DNA of 64,000 nt from Clostridium_AI sp964409685 (GCA_964409685.1 CAYPEJ010000023.1:1-64000); one strand, 5' to 3'; counted from the first letter of the stretch, positions 17,831 to 27,283 are shown. Notes: generated from the letters alone by a model not told the origin. Numbers and translations: made by a program.

Positions 17831-18583
17831 CTAGTCTACTACGTCACACATATCGTACATGCCAGGTTCTTTACCTGAAAGGAATTTTGCTGCTGATACA
17901 GCACCTTTGGCAAATACAGCTTTGGAGTAGGCTGTGTGTTTGAATTCGATTACTTCGTCGGTACCAGCAAAAATTACTTCGTGGTCACCTACGATGGTAC
18001 CGCCACGGACTGCGGAGATTCCGATATCTTTTTTATTTCTCTTCTCTCTCACTTGTGAACGATCATAAACGTAATTGTATTCGTTATTTAATGCTTCATT
18101 GATGGAATCGGCTAATAATAAAGCGGTTCCGGATGGAGCGTCTACTTTTTGGTTGTGATGTCTTTCCACAATTTCAATGTCAAAATCATTTGCTAATACT
18201 TTGGCAGCTTCTTTTAGAAGTTTGCTTAGGATTGTGATACCTAGAGACATATTAGCAGATTTGAAGATTGCGACTTCTTTGCTCGTTTCGTTGATTGCAT
18301 CGATTTGCTCTTTGGATAGACCAGTTGTACAGAGTACTGCTGGTGTTTTTGTCTTTTTGCAATATGCAAGAAGTTTATCCATTGCTTTTGGTGAAGCGAA
18401 GTCGATGATTACGTCAGCTTCAACATCACAGTTATCTATATCTGTAAATACAGGATAACCATTGTCGCGGTTATCCACAATGTCGATACCCGCAACGATG
18501 GTTGCCTGTTCATCTTTGCGGACAATGTCAGTGATTACCTGACCCATTGCACCGTTACATCCGTGCATTATAATTCTTGTCAT
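17831..18583 (-). CDS. dapB: 4-hydroxy-tetrahydrodipicolinate reductase
   Basis: Second dedicated step of lysine and diaminopimelate synthesis: NAD(P)H reduction of the DapA product. The 250 residues show the nucleotide-binding GCNGAMGQ at the N-terminus, the catalytic ERHHNQKVDAPSGTAL (His pair, Lys and the SGTA loop) around residues 140-155, and RGGTIVGDHEV. Length is normal for Firmicutes. It follows dapA by 63 bp, under the same lysine riboswitch, and ends at a bidirectional terminator. Confidence 0.97.
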   Translation of the reverse strand: MTRIIMHGCNGAMGQVITDIVRKDEQATIVAGIDIVDNRDNGYPVFTDIDNCDVEADVIIDFASPKAMDKLLAYCKKTKTPAVLCTTGLSKEQIDAINETSKEVAIFKSANMSLGITILSKLLKEAAKVLANDFDIEIVERHHNQKVDAPSGTALLLADSINEALNNEYNYVYDRSQVREKRNKKDIGISAVRGGTIVGDHEVIFAGTDEVIEFKHTAYSKAVFAKGAVSAAKFLSGKEPGMYDMCDVVD

Positions 18584-18646
18584 GTTGGAATCATACCTCT
18601 CTGTTCTTATTTGGTAATGTATTGGTAACGTGGCTGTTGCCTTTTA

Positions 18647-19531
18647 TTAAAGGATACCCACTTTTTTCATTTCCATTTCAAGAAGTGCTGCTTTTTCGGC
18701 TGACATTTCTGTTAGTGGTAGACGAAGACCTCCTACATTCATGCCCATTAGGTTCATTGCTTTTTTCACTGGAATTGGATTTACTTCGCTAAATAGTTCG
18801 TGAACTAATGATAAATATTTTAATTGTAGGGCACAGCTTTCTTTTACATTTCCCTCTAGGTATTTTGCTACCATATCGTGTGTTTCTTGTGGTGCAATGT
18901 TTGCTAGAACGGAGATAACACCTTTACCACCTAAGGATAGAACTGGTACAATTTGAGCGTCATCACCGGAGTATAGATCAATTTTGCCGTCTGTGTAGTT
19001 CATTACGTCGGCAACGAAGGAGATGTCACCTGTTGCTTCTTTGATTGCTGTAATATTGTCTACTTCTTTGTGTAATTCAGCAATTGTTTTGGCTTCCATT
19101 TTACATCCTGTACGACCTGGTATGTTGTACATTACAACTGGAATTTTTATATTATTTGCAATTTCTGTGTAGTGTGCTTTTAAACCTGCTTGTGTAGCTT
19201 TGTTGTAATAAGGAGTAACGACTAGAACACCGTCTGCACCGTCCTGTTCTGCTTTTTTTGATAGCTCAACTGCTGTACGTGTGCAATTGGAACCTGTTCC
19301 TGCAATAACAGGGATTCTCTTGTTTACGATATCAATACATGACTTGATGACATTGGAATGTTCTGCTTCTGTCATAGTAGAACATTCACCTGTAGTTCCG
19401 CATATAATAATGGAATCTGTTCCATTTTTTATATGGTACTCTACTAGTTCTTCTAGTTTTTCATAATTAATCTCGTAGTTTTCTTTCATAGGTGTAACGA
19501 TAGCAACACCTGAACCTGTAAAAATAGCCAT
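18647..19531 (-). CDS. dapA: 4-hydroxy-tetrahydrodipicolinate synthase
   Basis: Condenses pyruvate with aspartate semialdehyde, the branch point toward lysine, diaminopimelate and spore dipicolinate. The 294-residue TIM barrel has the GTTGECSTM substrate loop (about 44-52), the catalytic Tyr in YNIPGRTG (about 133) and the Schiff-base Lys in AIKEATGD (about 161). ATG at 19531 has AGGAGG at 19540-19545. First gene of a dapA-dapB operon headed by a lysine riboswitch. Confidence 0.97.
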   Translation of the reverse strand: MAIFTGSGVAIVTPMKENYEINYEKLEELVEYHIKNGTDSIIICGTTGECSTMTEAEHSNVIKSCIDIVNKRIPVIAGTGSNCTRTAVELSKKAEQDGADGVLVVTPYYNKATQAGLKAHYTEIANNIKIPVVMYNIPGRTGCKMEAKTIAELHKEVDNITAIKEATGDISFVADVMNYTDGKIDLYSGDDAQIVPVLSLGGKGVISVLANIAPQETHDMVAKYLEGNVKESCALQLKYLSLVHELFSEVNPIPVKKAMNLMGMNVGGLRLPLTEMSAEKAALLEMEMKKVGIL

Positions 19532-19693
19532 ATTCTGATCCTCCTATTATTTTCGTGATGTAGTAATACCCTAATACCTTATTGTATGCACGAAATTGTA
19601 ATCTTGCGATTATCCTGTTTTTTGTACGTAAAGGTATTTTGCCACAGTTGCAATTTCTTACATTTATTTCCATGTTGTTTTTATACACTAATA

Positions 19694-19716
19694 GAGCCGA
19701 CTAAGATAGTCGGCTC
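19694..19716 (-). terminator. Hairpin between lysine riboswitch and dapA
   Basis: A perfect 10-bp stem (19694-19703 with 19707-19716, GAGCCGACTA) with a three-base loop, 38 bases from the aptamer and about 160 from dapA. On the minus strand it is followed by TATTAGTG rather than a U tract, so it may be a weak terminator or simply a structural element of the expression platform. Confidence 0.5.
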
Positions 19717-19753
19717 CTAAAGAAATTTTGCAAAAATCAGGCATAATCCTTTA

Positions 19754-19913
19754 GGTAGCACTCCATCGTAAGATGACAGTCACATAATTATTCATTATGT
19801 GCCCAGGTCTTGTCTTGTAGGGTAACAAAACCTTCGGCATCGTTTCCTTTCCACTGCCTTCATCCACGCCTATCTATGTCCAGCAGCTTACTCATAAAAA
19901 ATGCGCCTCTACC
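19754..19913 (-). promoter_or_regulatory. Lysine riboswitch (L-box) of dapAB
   Basis: On the minus strand the aptamer is closed by P1 GGTAG/CTACC (19913-19909 and 19758-19754) and shows L-box landmarks in order: AGGCGC after P1, GATAGGCGTGGATGAAGG, GGAAAGG, GATGCCGAAGG, GGGCACATAATG, TGACTGTCATC and the closing GGAGTGCTACC. Lysine binding is expected to reduce dapA-dapB expression. Confidence 0.92.
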
Positions 19914-19948
19914 TTAATTGAAAATTTTCTTAATATTTGTTTTTTTTA

Positions 19949-19977
19949 ATGTTAGCACTCTAAATTTACTTTGTCAA
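19949..19977 (-). promoter_or_regulatory. Promoter of the dapAB riboswitch unit
   Basis: Minus-strand TTGACA (19977-19972), 17-bp spacer, TAACAT (19954-19949), ending about 35 bases before the aptamer P1 helix. Confidence 0.75.
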
Positions 19978-19985
19978 TATGCTTC

Positions 19986-20474
19986 TCACTCTTTAATTGG
20001 TCGGATCTCAGAAATAATATCTACATATTCCGCCAATTCATCTGAGAGGTTCTGTCCTGTCATGACTAGCTTGACATAATCATCTCTTAATTGAATGAGC
20101 TTGATTACATCCTCTGTTGTAATAATACCCAATTCAATCAATCCTAATACTTCGTCTAAGACTAGTACATCACATCCACCTGTCTCAATTACTTTTCTAG
20201 CAAAATTAAATCCATTGATAATATTTTTTTTCTCTTCATTCTGCTGTTCTTCTGTTAGGTCTGTATAAAATTCTTGCTCTTTTTCAAATCGAAACAGCTT
20301 GATGTCTGGTTCTAGCTTACTTAAAAAAGAAAATTCTTCCGCATCCTTGCCTTTTAAGAATTGGATGATGATAACCTCACATCCCATACTTGCGGCACGG
20401 ATACACTGTCCTACTGCTGCTGTCGTCTTCCCTTTTCCAGTTCCACAATAAACCTGAACTATTTTCTTATTCAT
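19986..20474 (-). CDS. Corrinoid (cob(I)alamin) adenosyltransferase, CobA/CobO type
   Basis: Transfers the adenosyl group from ATP to cob(I)alamin or its precursor to make the B12 coenzyme. The 162 residues have the unusual P-loop GTGKGKTTAA at the start, VLVLDEVLGLIELG in the centre and VMTGQNLSDELAEYVDIISEIR near the C-terminus, all typical of the BtuR/CobO family. Slightly shorter than the E. coli enzyme, lacking its N-terminal arm. AGGAGG precedes the ATG. It stands alone, so it is likely to serve B12 salvage; no cobalamin riboswitch was seen. Confidence 0.92.
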   Translation of the reverse strand: MNKKIVQVYCGTGKGKTTAAVGQCIRAASMGCEVIIIQFLKGKDAEEFSFLSKLEPDIKLFRFEKEQEFYTDLTEEQQNEEKKNIINGFNFARKVIETGGCDVLVLDEVLGLIELGIITTEDVIKLIQLRDDYVKLVMTGQNLSDELAEYVDIISEIRPIKE

Positions 20475-20612
20475 CTTAAGCCTCCTGCTGACAACCTACT
20501 GCTAGGTATGTATGAAGTACTTTCATATAATTGAAACAGTTCTTATTGTATCACATATGAGTTGAAAAATCTATTATTTTATAGAATTTACATTTCTAAG
20601 AGAATATTAGAA

Positions 20613-21245
20613 TTAATTTTCTCCCAAATATTCTAATTTGCTTACAGAAACTTCGTAAGCTATTCTCTTTTCCACTTCATCCTCACTAATCTTTTTCTGA
20701 TATTCTCTGCTTTGGATTCTACCCCAAATCTGAATATGCCCACCCACTTCAAATTTTTCTGCATAACGGGCGTTACGTCCCCAACAAATACATGGAATAT
20801 AGTCAGATTTTCCATAAGGTCTATTTACTGCAAGTAATAAATCTGCAATTTCTCTACCTAATGGAGTTTTTCTATAGATTGGATGTTTACAAATAAATCC
20901 ATCTAAGAAAATATAATTTGGCTTTTGACTTACATAATTGTCATCACAAATTGTGAGCTCTCTTACAAATACGGAAAGCATTAGACGGTTTCTATTTTCC
21001 TCATGACGATTGTAAGAACGGAATTGACCTGTAATTTCAATATATTTTCCGTCTAAACTTTCATTTACATCTACCAATCTGTCTGAAACCATTAGTGGAA
21101 TGGAATCATCTGAATTACTTAAACGATTTACCTTTACGTCTAAGATATAGAATCCTTCTCCAAACACATCATGACTGTGTCGGAAATCCCCAACAACCTT
21201 CCCTGCTATTGTTACCTGATTGTTTTCAAATATTTTATCTGCCAT
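20613..21245 (-). CDS. SSB-like protein with two OB folds
   Basis: A 210-residue protein related to single-stranded-DNA-binding proteins. Two OB-fold segments are visible: about 8-90 (VTIAGKVVGDFRHSHD, GKYIEITGQFRS) and about 108-205 (YIFLDGFICKHPIYRKTPLGREIADLLLAV, CICWGRNARYAE, GHIQIWGRIQSREY). The second matches the SSB signature well; the first is degenerate. It lacks the acidic C-terminal tip through which SSB recruits partners and ends LEYLGEN. Probably an accessory SSB paralog rather than the replication SSB, which normally lies beside rpsF. Confidence 0.75.
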   Translation of the reverse strand: MADKIFENNQVTIAGKVVGDFRHSHDVFGEGFYILDVKVNRLSNSDDSIPLMVSDRLVDVNESLDGKYIEITGQFRSYNRHEENRNRLMLSVFVRELTICDDNYVSQKPNYIFLDGFICKHPIYRKTPLGREIADLLLAVNRPYGKSDYIPCICWGRNARYAEKFEVGGHIQIWGRIQSREYQKKISEDEVEKRIAYEVSVSKLEYLGEN

Positions 21246-21349
21246 TATTGTATAACTCCTCTCTTTTTCTGTTTAGCTAGGCTAAAATGTATTTTAATAA
21301 TTTTCTTTATTATATATATGCACACTATTTCCTTTTTAGAACAAAACTC

Positions 21350-21377
21350 TTGTAAATTTTTTTCTATGTGTTACAAT
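21350..21377 (+). promoter_or_regulatory. Promoter of typA
   Basis: TTGTAA (21350-21355), 16-bp spacer, TACAAT (21372-21377), about 42 bases before the typA start codon, which has AAGGAGG at 21408-21414. Confidence 0.65.
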
Positions 21378-21419
21378 GTTTAAGTTACAGCTTACACTTG
21401 TAAACACAAGGAGGTCGCT

Positions 21420-23252
21420 ATGATAACTACAAGAAAAGACGTAAGAAATATAGCTATTATTGCCCATGTAGACCATGGTAAAACAACACTTGTCGATGAA
21501 CTACTTAAACAAAGCGGTGTATTTCGTGCCAATCAAACAGTTCAAGAACGCGTTATGGATTCTAACGATATCGAAAGAGAACGCGGTATCACAATACTTT
21601 CCAAAAACACAGCCGTAGTATATAACGATGTTAAAATAAATATTGTTGACACACCTGGACATGCTGATTTCGGTGGCGAAGTTGAACGTGTACTGAAAAT
21701 GGTTAACGGTGTTGTTCTAGTTGTGGATGCCTTCGAAGGCCCAATGCCACAAACAAAATTTGTATTAAGGAAAGCTCTTGAATTAGATCTTCCTGTTATC
21801 TGTTGTATTAATAAAATTGATCGTCCTGAAGCACGTCCTTCAGAAGTGATAGATGAAGTTCTTGAACTTTTCTTAGAACTTGATGCAACTGATGAACAAC
21901 TTGACTGTCCATTCATCTTCGCTTCTGCGAAAAGCGGTTACGCTACTGCGGAATTAGATGATGAGCCAGTTGATATGAAACCTTTATTTGAAAAGATTAT
22001 CGATTATATTCCTGCTCCTACTGGTGATCCAGATGCAGAAACTCAAGTTCTAATCAGTACTATCGATTATAATGAATATGTCGGTCGAATTGGTGTTGGT
22101 AAGATCGATAATGGTACTTTAAAAGTAAATCAGGACGTTGTAATCGTGAACCATCATGAACCTGATAAATTTAAAAAGGTTAAGATCAACAAATTATATG
22201 AATTTGAGGGTCTTAAGAAAGTAGAAGTACAAACTGCTTCTATTGGTGCGATTGTTGCAATCTCTGGTATCAGTGATTTACACATTGGAGATACGATTTG
22301 CTCCCCCGAAAATCCAAATCCAATTGTGTTCCAAAAGATTTCCGAGCCAACAATCTCTATGAACTTCTTAGTTAATAACAGTCCATTAGCTGGTAAAGAA
22401 GGCAAATTTGTAACTTCAAGGCATTTACGCGAAAGGTTATTCAGAGAACTTAATACAGACGTTTCTTTAAGAGTCGAAGAAACTGAGACAACAGAAAGCT
22501 ATAAAGTTTCTGGTCGTGGTGAATTACACTTATCTGTATTAATTGAAAATATGCGTCGTGAAGGTTATGAGTTCGCAGTTTCCAAAGCTGAAGTTATTTA
22601 CCGAGAAGATGAAAATGGACAACTACTTGAACCTATGGAACGAGCATTTATTGATGTTCCTGAAGAGTTTTCCGGTACTGTAATTGAAAAACTAAGCCAA
22701 CGTAAGGGTGAACTTCAAAATATGTCCCACGCAAGTGGCGGTTATCAACGTCTTGAATTCCTTATCCCATCAAGAGGCCTTATTGGCTACCGTGGTGAAT
22801 TCATGACTGACACAAAAGGAAATGGTATCCTAAACACATCATTTGAGTCTTACGGTCCTTACAAAGGTGATATCCAATATAGAAAAACTGGTTCCCTAAT
22901 CGCTTTCGAAACAGGTGAGTCAATCACTTACGGTCTATACAATGCTCAAGAACGTGGTGTTCTATTCATTGGACCTGGTGAAAAAGTATACAGTGGTATG
23001 ATTATTGGTCAAAATGCGAAAGCGGAGGATATCGAAGTTAACGTTTGTAAACGTAAACAGTTAACAAATACAAGAGCCTCTGGTTCAGATGATTCCCTTC
23101 GTCTAACACCACCTAAAGTATTAAGCTTAGAACAGGCATTAGAATTTATTGATACTGACGAATTACTTGAGGTAACTCCTAGTTCCTTAAGAATACGAAA
23201 GAAAATTTTAGATAGTACAGAACGTTATCGTTCTAGAAAAAATGGTAAATAA
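21420..23252 (+). CDS. typA: Ribosome-associated GTPase TypA/BipA
   Basis: Translation-factor GTPase that binds 70S ribosomes and helps 50S assembly and growth under stress. The 610 residues have G1 AHVDHGKTTL, G2 ERERGITILS, G3 DTPGHADF and G4 NKIDR, followed by the EF-G-like domains II, III and V and the BipA-specific C-terminal domain (RLTPPKVLSLEQALEFI). Length is standard. Monocistronic, with a clear promoter and a UUCG-capped terminator. Confidence 0.97.
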   Translation: MITTRKDVRNIAIIAHVDHGKTTLVDELLKQSGVFRANQTVQERVMDSNDIERERGITILSKNTAVVYNDVKINIVDTPGHADFGGEVERVLKMVNGVVLVVDAFEGPMPQTKFVLRKALELDLPVICCINKIDRPEARPSEVIDEVLELFLELDATDEQLDCPFIFASAKSGYATAELDDEPVDMKPLFEKIIDYIPAPTGDPDAETQVLISTIDYNEYVGRIGVGKIDNGTLKVNQDVVIVNHHEPDKFKKVKINKLYEFEGLKKVEVQTASIGAIVAISGISDLHIGDTICSPENPNPIVFQKISEPTISMNFLVNNSPLAGKEGKFVTSRHLRERLFRELNTDVSLRVEETETTESYKVSGRGELHLSVLIENMRREGYEFAVSKAEVIYREDENGQLLEPMERAFIDVPEEFSGTVIEKLSQRKGELQNMSHASGGYQRLEFLIPSRGLIGYRGEFMTDTKGNGILNTSFESYGPYKGDIQYRKTGSLIAFETGESITYGLYNAQERGVLFIGPGEKVYSGMIIGQNAKAEDIEVNVCKRKQLTNTRASGSDDSLRLTPPKVLSLEQALEFIDTDELLEVTPSSLRIRKKILDSTERYRSRKNGK

Positions 23253-23271
23253 TATTATTGTTTCCCATCCC

Positions 23272-23302
23272 AAAAGGTGTTACTTCGGTAGCACCTTTTT
23301 TA
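23272..23302 (+). terminator. typA terminator
   Basis: GGTGTTAC (23276-23283) pairs with GTAGCACC (23288-23295) around a TTCG tetraloop, with one G-T pair, followed by TTTTTTT. Confidence 0.92.
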
Positions 23303-23640
23303 ATACCGTCATGCGGTATATTATTTTACACCTTCCATCTTTAGTATTTTTTTTCAACATTCTTAAATTAGTCCTCTTGCATCTAGTATCTTCGAAGTTC
23401 GTTGATATTTTTCTACTATGCATATCGAAATATCTATTATTGTTCATTAAACAAAGTAATATCAACGCCAATATATTGTAACATTTCTGTAATGATTTTT
23501 CCATATGATAGAAAAAAAAGTGATTGATCTAAAACGACTTTTCTCGACATGTATCGACACTTTATCAGCAAAATCTTACATTATTTACAGTATTCTACAT
23601 TAGATTATTTTTACTATTTTATGTAGTGCATTCCATATAA
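23303..23640. other. AT-rich intergenic region
   Basis: Between two convergent transcription units. Small overlapping ORFs run on both strands here, but none has a ribosome binding site or recognisable protein features. No RNA structure beyond the flanking terminators was recognised. Confidence 0.4.
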
Positions 23641-23644
23641 TGCA

Positions 23645-23684
23645 ATAAAAAGCATAACCTTGCTCATATATGCATAGTTATGCT
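23645..23684 (-). terminator. Terminator of the CDP-glycerol operon
   Basis: AGCATAAC (23651-23658) pairs with GTTATGCT (23677-23684); on the minus strand the stem is followed by TTTTTATT. It lies 31 bases after the last gene of the operon. Confidence 0.75.
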
Positions 23685-23715
23685 CTCCTATTTGCAATAC
23701 AACATTTTTGTATCT

Positions 23716-24849
23716 CTATCTTTTGAAAATATGTGAAACGAATCGTTCCATTGAATTTCCATCTAAAAATGCAAAACTTTCTTTTTTAAATCGTTGTACT
23801 TTTTCGCTGCTTACTTCTTTTGCATTTAACATTTCACTCACTTCTACTGTATCTATAGCAACTGGACCAGGTACATAACTACAATAGTCTTCGTAAAATC
23901 CTCTTCCATCTTCACTAAATGTCTTCAAATCATACGCATAGAATATCATTGGCTTCTCTAGAACGCTGTATTCAAATATAATAGATGAATAATCCGTAAT
24001 CAAGACATCGCTTACAAATAGAAGTGTATTAATGTCCTCGTATGTTGATACATTAATACATCGCTTGGAATCCTTTGCTTTATAATGAGACGCCACAAAT
24101 GGATGAAGTTTAATTAAATACACTGTGTTCTCATCTGTGTGTTTCTCTAAATATCCGATATCTAACTGCATCTTTGGATCTTCTACTTCATTATCACGAA
24201 ATGTAGGTGCATAAAGTACAAGTCTCTTTCCTTCTAGTTCTGGATAGCAATTGTAAAAGGCTTTTTGTTTCTTTTCTTTTACCTCTTTAGAGAACAACTC
24301 ATCTGTTCTAGGCAATCCCCAAACATAGATGTTCTTCTCTTGAATCCCAAAAGCTCTGGCATATTGTTTCTTAGTATACTCTGAGTTTACAATCAAATGT
24401 GTAACTCTCTGATTTGCTTGGTATTCTAGCTTTTTCAGTTCTCCTTGGTTTACATCTTGTCCAAACTTTTTGATAGTACCAGTTCCGTGCCAAAGTTGAA
24501 CTACCTTTACATCCTTCCGAAATCGAAGATATGCCATTGGTAAAAACACATTATCCATTAACACATAAGAGGATGTAGCCAAATGATATGGCTTTTTTAT
24601 AAAAAAGGAAAGAAAGGTTTTCCCTATATGATTCTTTGCTTGTTCCCTATCATTTTTCTTCATATAGATAAACTCATAGGGGCCTTGTTCTTCTTCTAAT
24701 TCTTTTAGTGCTTCTACTACAACGCCAACACTACTTCCTGAACTTCCGTCGTGGGTCATAATACAAAACACTTTCTTCTCATTTAAAGGAAGTATTCGAA
24801 ATGCATAAAAGAAACAGGCAAAGATAAAATATCCAATTTTCTTTTTCAT
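23716..24849 (-). CDS. CDP-glycerol glycerophosphotransferase family protein
   Basis: A 377-residue TagB/TagF-type transferase that moves glycerol phosphate from CDP-glycerol onto a membrane-bound polymer or primer. Family landmarks are LWHGTGTIKKFG, LVLYAPTFRDNE, IKLHPFV and VLITDYSSIIFEYS, in that order. A hydrophobic N-terminus (about 5-20) probably serves membrane attachment. It is the last gene of an operon, three bases after a related transferase, and makes a wall teichoic acid or phosphoglycerol-decorated polysaccharide likely. Which of the two genes is primase and which polymerase cannot be told from the sequence. Confidence 0.88.
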   Translation of the reverse strand: MKKKIGYFIFACFFYAFRILPLNEKKVFCIMTHDGSSGSSVGVVVEALKELEEEQGPYEFIYMKKNDREQAKNHIGKTFLSFFIKKPYHLATSSYVLMDNVFLPMAYLRFRKDVKVVQLWHGTGTIKKFGQDVNQGELKKLEYQANQRVTHLIVNSEYTKKQYARAFGIQEKNIYVWGLPRTDELFSKEVKEKKQKAFYNCYPELEGKRLVLYAPTFRDNEVEDPKMQLDIGYLEKHTDENTVYLIKLHPFVASHYKAKDSKRCINVSTYEDINTLLFVSDVLITDYSSIIFEYSVLEKPMIFYAYDLKTFSEDGRGFYEDYCSYVPGPVAIDTVEVSEMLNAKEVSSEKVQRFKKESFAFLDGNSMERFVSHIFKR

Positions 24850-24852
24850 GCT

Positions 24853-26034
24853 TTACTCCTTTGATAACGACTCTATTAATGCTACTACTTGATTTGCTGC
24901 ATTTCCATCATCGAATGTATTAAACTTATCCGCAAAAGAAGTATATTTCTTTGCCCATTCCTCTGGAACATATCCTCTGATATGCGCAACTAAATCTCTT
25001 GTTGTCTCCGAAATAGGACCCGGAACTTCCTCTAAGTAGTCAAAATAGAATCCCCTTAGTTCTTCTCTATATGCTTTTAAGTCATAGGCAAAGAAAAACA
25101 TAGGACGCTTTAATAAACTATAATCAAACATAACAGAAGAATAATCGGTAATCAAAGCATCGGCTACCAAATATAATTCTGCAATGTCTACTTTCGAATC
25201 AAATGCATACACAAAACCTGAATATCTAGACCAATCAATAGTGTCTTGTACTAAGTAATGACATTTTACAAGAAGAACGTATTCGTCTGATAATTCCTTT
25301 TGCATATAATCATAATCTAATGCTTGATTGAATTTATAACGATTATTTCCGTAAAATTCATTATCACGCCAGGTTGGCGCATATAATATTACCTTCTTAT
25401 TAGAAGGAATTCCGAATTTCTTCTTTAATTCTAGCTGTCCATCTTGACCTGTTTGAAATAGTACATCATTTCTAGGATAACCGTATTCCAACATAGTTTT
25501 ATGGAAATCAAAGCACCTTGTAAATACTTCTGTACTAAATCGATTCTGAGAGATTAGGTAATCCCATGTACAACTATTTTTACGAAACTTCTCTTTATAA
25601 TCGAAAAGACTGGTTTCACCATCCATATGAATACTTTCCATATCTAGGGCAAGCTTCTTCAGTGGTGTTCCATGCCATGTCTGAATGTAAGATACGCCTT
25701 TTCGCTTTACAATAAAATCAGGAAATCTTGAATCACTTACCCAGATTCCTGCCCGAGCCATGTAGTAAAAATATTGAAAGCGTAATCTTTTTACTTTCTT
25801 TACATTTCCAGGGAGCTGAATTCCTGTATCTTCTAATATATAAACAAATTGATATGTTTGGTCTAAGCCTTGTCGAACACATTCTTCATAGATAGCTTTT
25901 GGATTACCTGTGTAGTTGCGCCCTACATTGCTTTCAAATAAAATAATATCTTTTCTTATAGGAAGAATCTTTCTCTCTATTCCATACAAAAAAAGCATGC
26001 ATTGTTTCGCCAAATTTTTAATTAACTTTTTCAT
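24853..26034 (-). CDS. CDP-glycerol glycerophosphotransferase family protein
   Basis: A 393-residue paralog of the next gene, with TWHGTPLKKLALD, VILYAPTWRDNEFYG, LLVKCHYLV and ADALITDYSSVMFDYS. N-terminal hydrophobic stretch for membrane attachment. A GTG at 26046 is in frame, but ATG at 26034 is taken because it overlaps the stop codon of the upstream HAD gene as ATGA, the usual coupling arrangement; there is little ribosome binding site for either. Works with the TagD-type cytidylyltransferase encoded upstream, which supplies CDP-glycerol. Confidence 0.88.
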   Translation of the reverse strand: MKKLIKNLAKQCMLFLYGIERKILPIRKDIILFESNVGRNYTGNPKAIYEECVRQGLDQTYQFVYILEDTGIQLPGNVKKVKRLRFQYFYYMARAGIWVSDSRFPDFIVKRKGVSYIQTWHGTPLKKLALDMESIHMDGETSLFDYKEKFRKNSCTWDYLISQNRFSTEVFTRCFDFHKTMLEYGYPRNDVLFQTGQDGQLELKKKFGIPSNKKVILYAPTWRDNEFYGNNRYKFNQALDYDYMQKELSDEYVLLVKCHYLVQDTIDWSRYSGFVYAFDSKVDIAELYLVADALITDYSSVMFDYSLLKRPMFFFAYDLKAYREELRGFYFDYLEEVPGPISETTRDLVAHIRGYVPEEWAKKYTSFADKFNTFDDGNAANQVVALIESLSKE

Positions 26035-26846
26035 TTTACACCACACAATGATTGATACACGTCAATAATAGACTCACAGTAATAAGTTGGTGGAAACTCG
26101 GTCTGCGCCAAGTCTTTTTCTTTTGCCTCGCCTGTAAATACAAGAACGGTATCTACTTCTGCATTGATTCCACAAGCGATATCTGTATATAGACGGTCTC
26201 CGATAACTACGGTTTCTTCTTTTGAAAATCCAGTTGTACTTAATGACATGTCTACAATAATTGGATTTGGTTTCCCAACGTAAAGTGGAGTTCTGTGAAC
26301 AGCTTTATCTAGAAAATCACAGATAGCACCGCAGTCTGGCACATAACCAAAACCAACTGGGCAGACTAAGTCTGGGTTGGTTGCGATATAATCTAGTTCT
26401 CTTGTTTCAAGTAATTCACATGCTTTGGTTACCTTTTGATAATTTAGTTCATTATCAAATCCGACCACAACTGCAACAATATTCTCTTCGATCTCTTCGG
26501 TTACATTTAACTGAAAGCTTCTTAATTCTTCGATAAAAGATGCGGTACCCACTACAAACAATTTCTTATCTGCATAATATTTTTGTAGATACAATGCCGT
26601 TGCATAAGATGAAGTGATGAAATTGCTTGCATCCACCGCAACGCCCATACCTGTAAACTTATCTACATAATCCTTAATACTCTTAGTAGAATTATTGGTG
26701 ATAAAGATGTATTTACCACCAATTGCATTTACTTGATCAAAGAATTCTTTTGCACCATCGAATAAGGTTGCATCAAATCCGATGGTTCCGTCAATATCAA
26801 GTAAAAACAACTTTTTATCATTCATTTCATTACATAAGTTTTTCAT
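26031..26846 (-). CDS. HAD-IIA family phosphatase (NagD-like)
   Basis: A 271-residue HAD-superfamily hydrolase with the nucleophile motif DIDGTIGFD, motif II ITNNSTKS, the IIA cap and motif III/IV KPNPIIVDMS and VIGDRLYTDI. Members dephosphorylate small sugar and polyol phosphates or nucleotides. Placement inside the CDP-glycerol operon, coupled by TAATG to tagD upstream and ATGA to the transferase downstream, suggests glycerol-phosphate metabolism or overflow control; that is inference. Confidence 0.85.
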   Translation of the reverse strand: MKNLCNEMNDKKLFLLDIDGTIGFDATLFDGAKEFFDQVNAIGGKYIFITNNSTKSIKDYVDKFTGMGVAVDASNFITSSYATALYLQKYYADKKLFVVGTASFIEELRSFQLNVTEEIEENIVAVVVGFDNELNYQKVTKACELLETRELDYIATNPDLVCPVGFGYVPDCGAICDFLDKAVHRTPLYVGKPNPIIVDMSLSTTGFSKEETVVIGDRLYTDIACGINAEVDTVLVFTGEAKEKDLAQTEFPPTYYCESIIDVYQSLCGVK

Positions 26847-27241
26847 TATTTTTTACCTAAGTTTAAATCTTGTTTGATTTTAGTAGTAGAAATACCTTCT
26901 GTTCTTGGTAAATATACTACTTCACAATAATCTTTTAAGAAATCAAATTGCCCTTTCCAGTCGTCACCCATAACAAAGATATCTACATTGTTATCTTGTA
27001 CGTCTTTGATTTTTTGTTCCCATGTGTATTCTGGAATTACTTCATCTACGTATTTAATTGCCTCTAAAATGATTTTACGATCTTCATAGCAATGATAGGC
27101 TGTCTTATGTTTTAATGCATTAAATTCATCAGAAGATAATACAACGATTAGATAATCTCCTAATGCCTTCGCTCTTCTTAATAAGTTAATATGTCCTACA
27201 TGTAATAAATCATAAGTTCCATAAGTAATTACTTTTTTCAT
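26846..27241 (-). CDS. tagD: Glycerol-3-phosphate cytidylyltransferase
   Basis: Makes CDP-glycerol from CTP and glycerol 3-phosphate, the donor for the two transferases downstream. The 131 residues show GTYDLLHVGHINLLRRAK with the HxGH nucleotidyl-transfer motif, the RKIILEAIKYVD helix and the closing RTEGISTTKI. Length matches TagD of Bacillus. ATG at 27241 has AAGGGAC upstream. First gene of the four-gene operon. Confidence 0.93.
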   Translation of the reverse strand: MKKVITYGTYDLLHVGHINLLRRAKALGDYLIVVLSSDEFNALKHKTAYHCYEDRKIILEAIKYVDEVIPEYTWEQKIKDVQDNNVDIFVMGDDWKGQFDFLKDYCEVVYLPRTEGISTTKIKQDLNLGKK

Positions 27242-27283
27242 TTTCTTAGTCCCTTCTATCCTTTATCCTTATAATATACAAAC

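Noticed and set aside
23242..23504. Overlapping small frames on both strands after typA
   Set aside because: They run through the typA terminator, have no ribosome binding site and no protein-like pattern.
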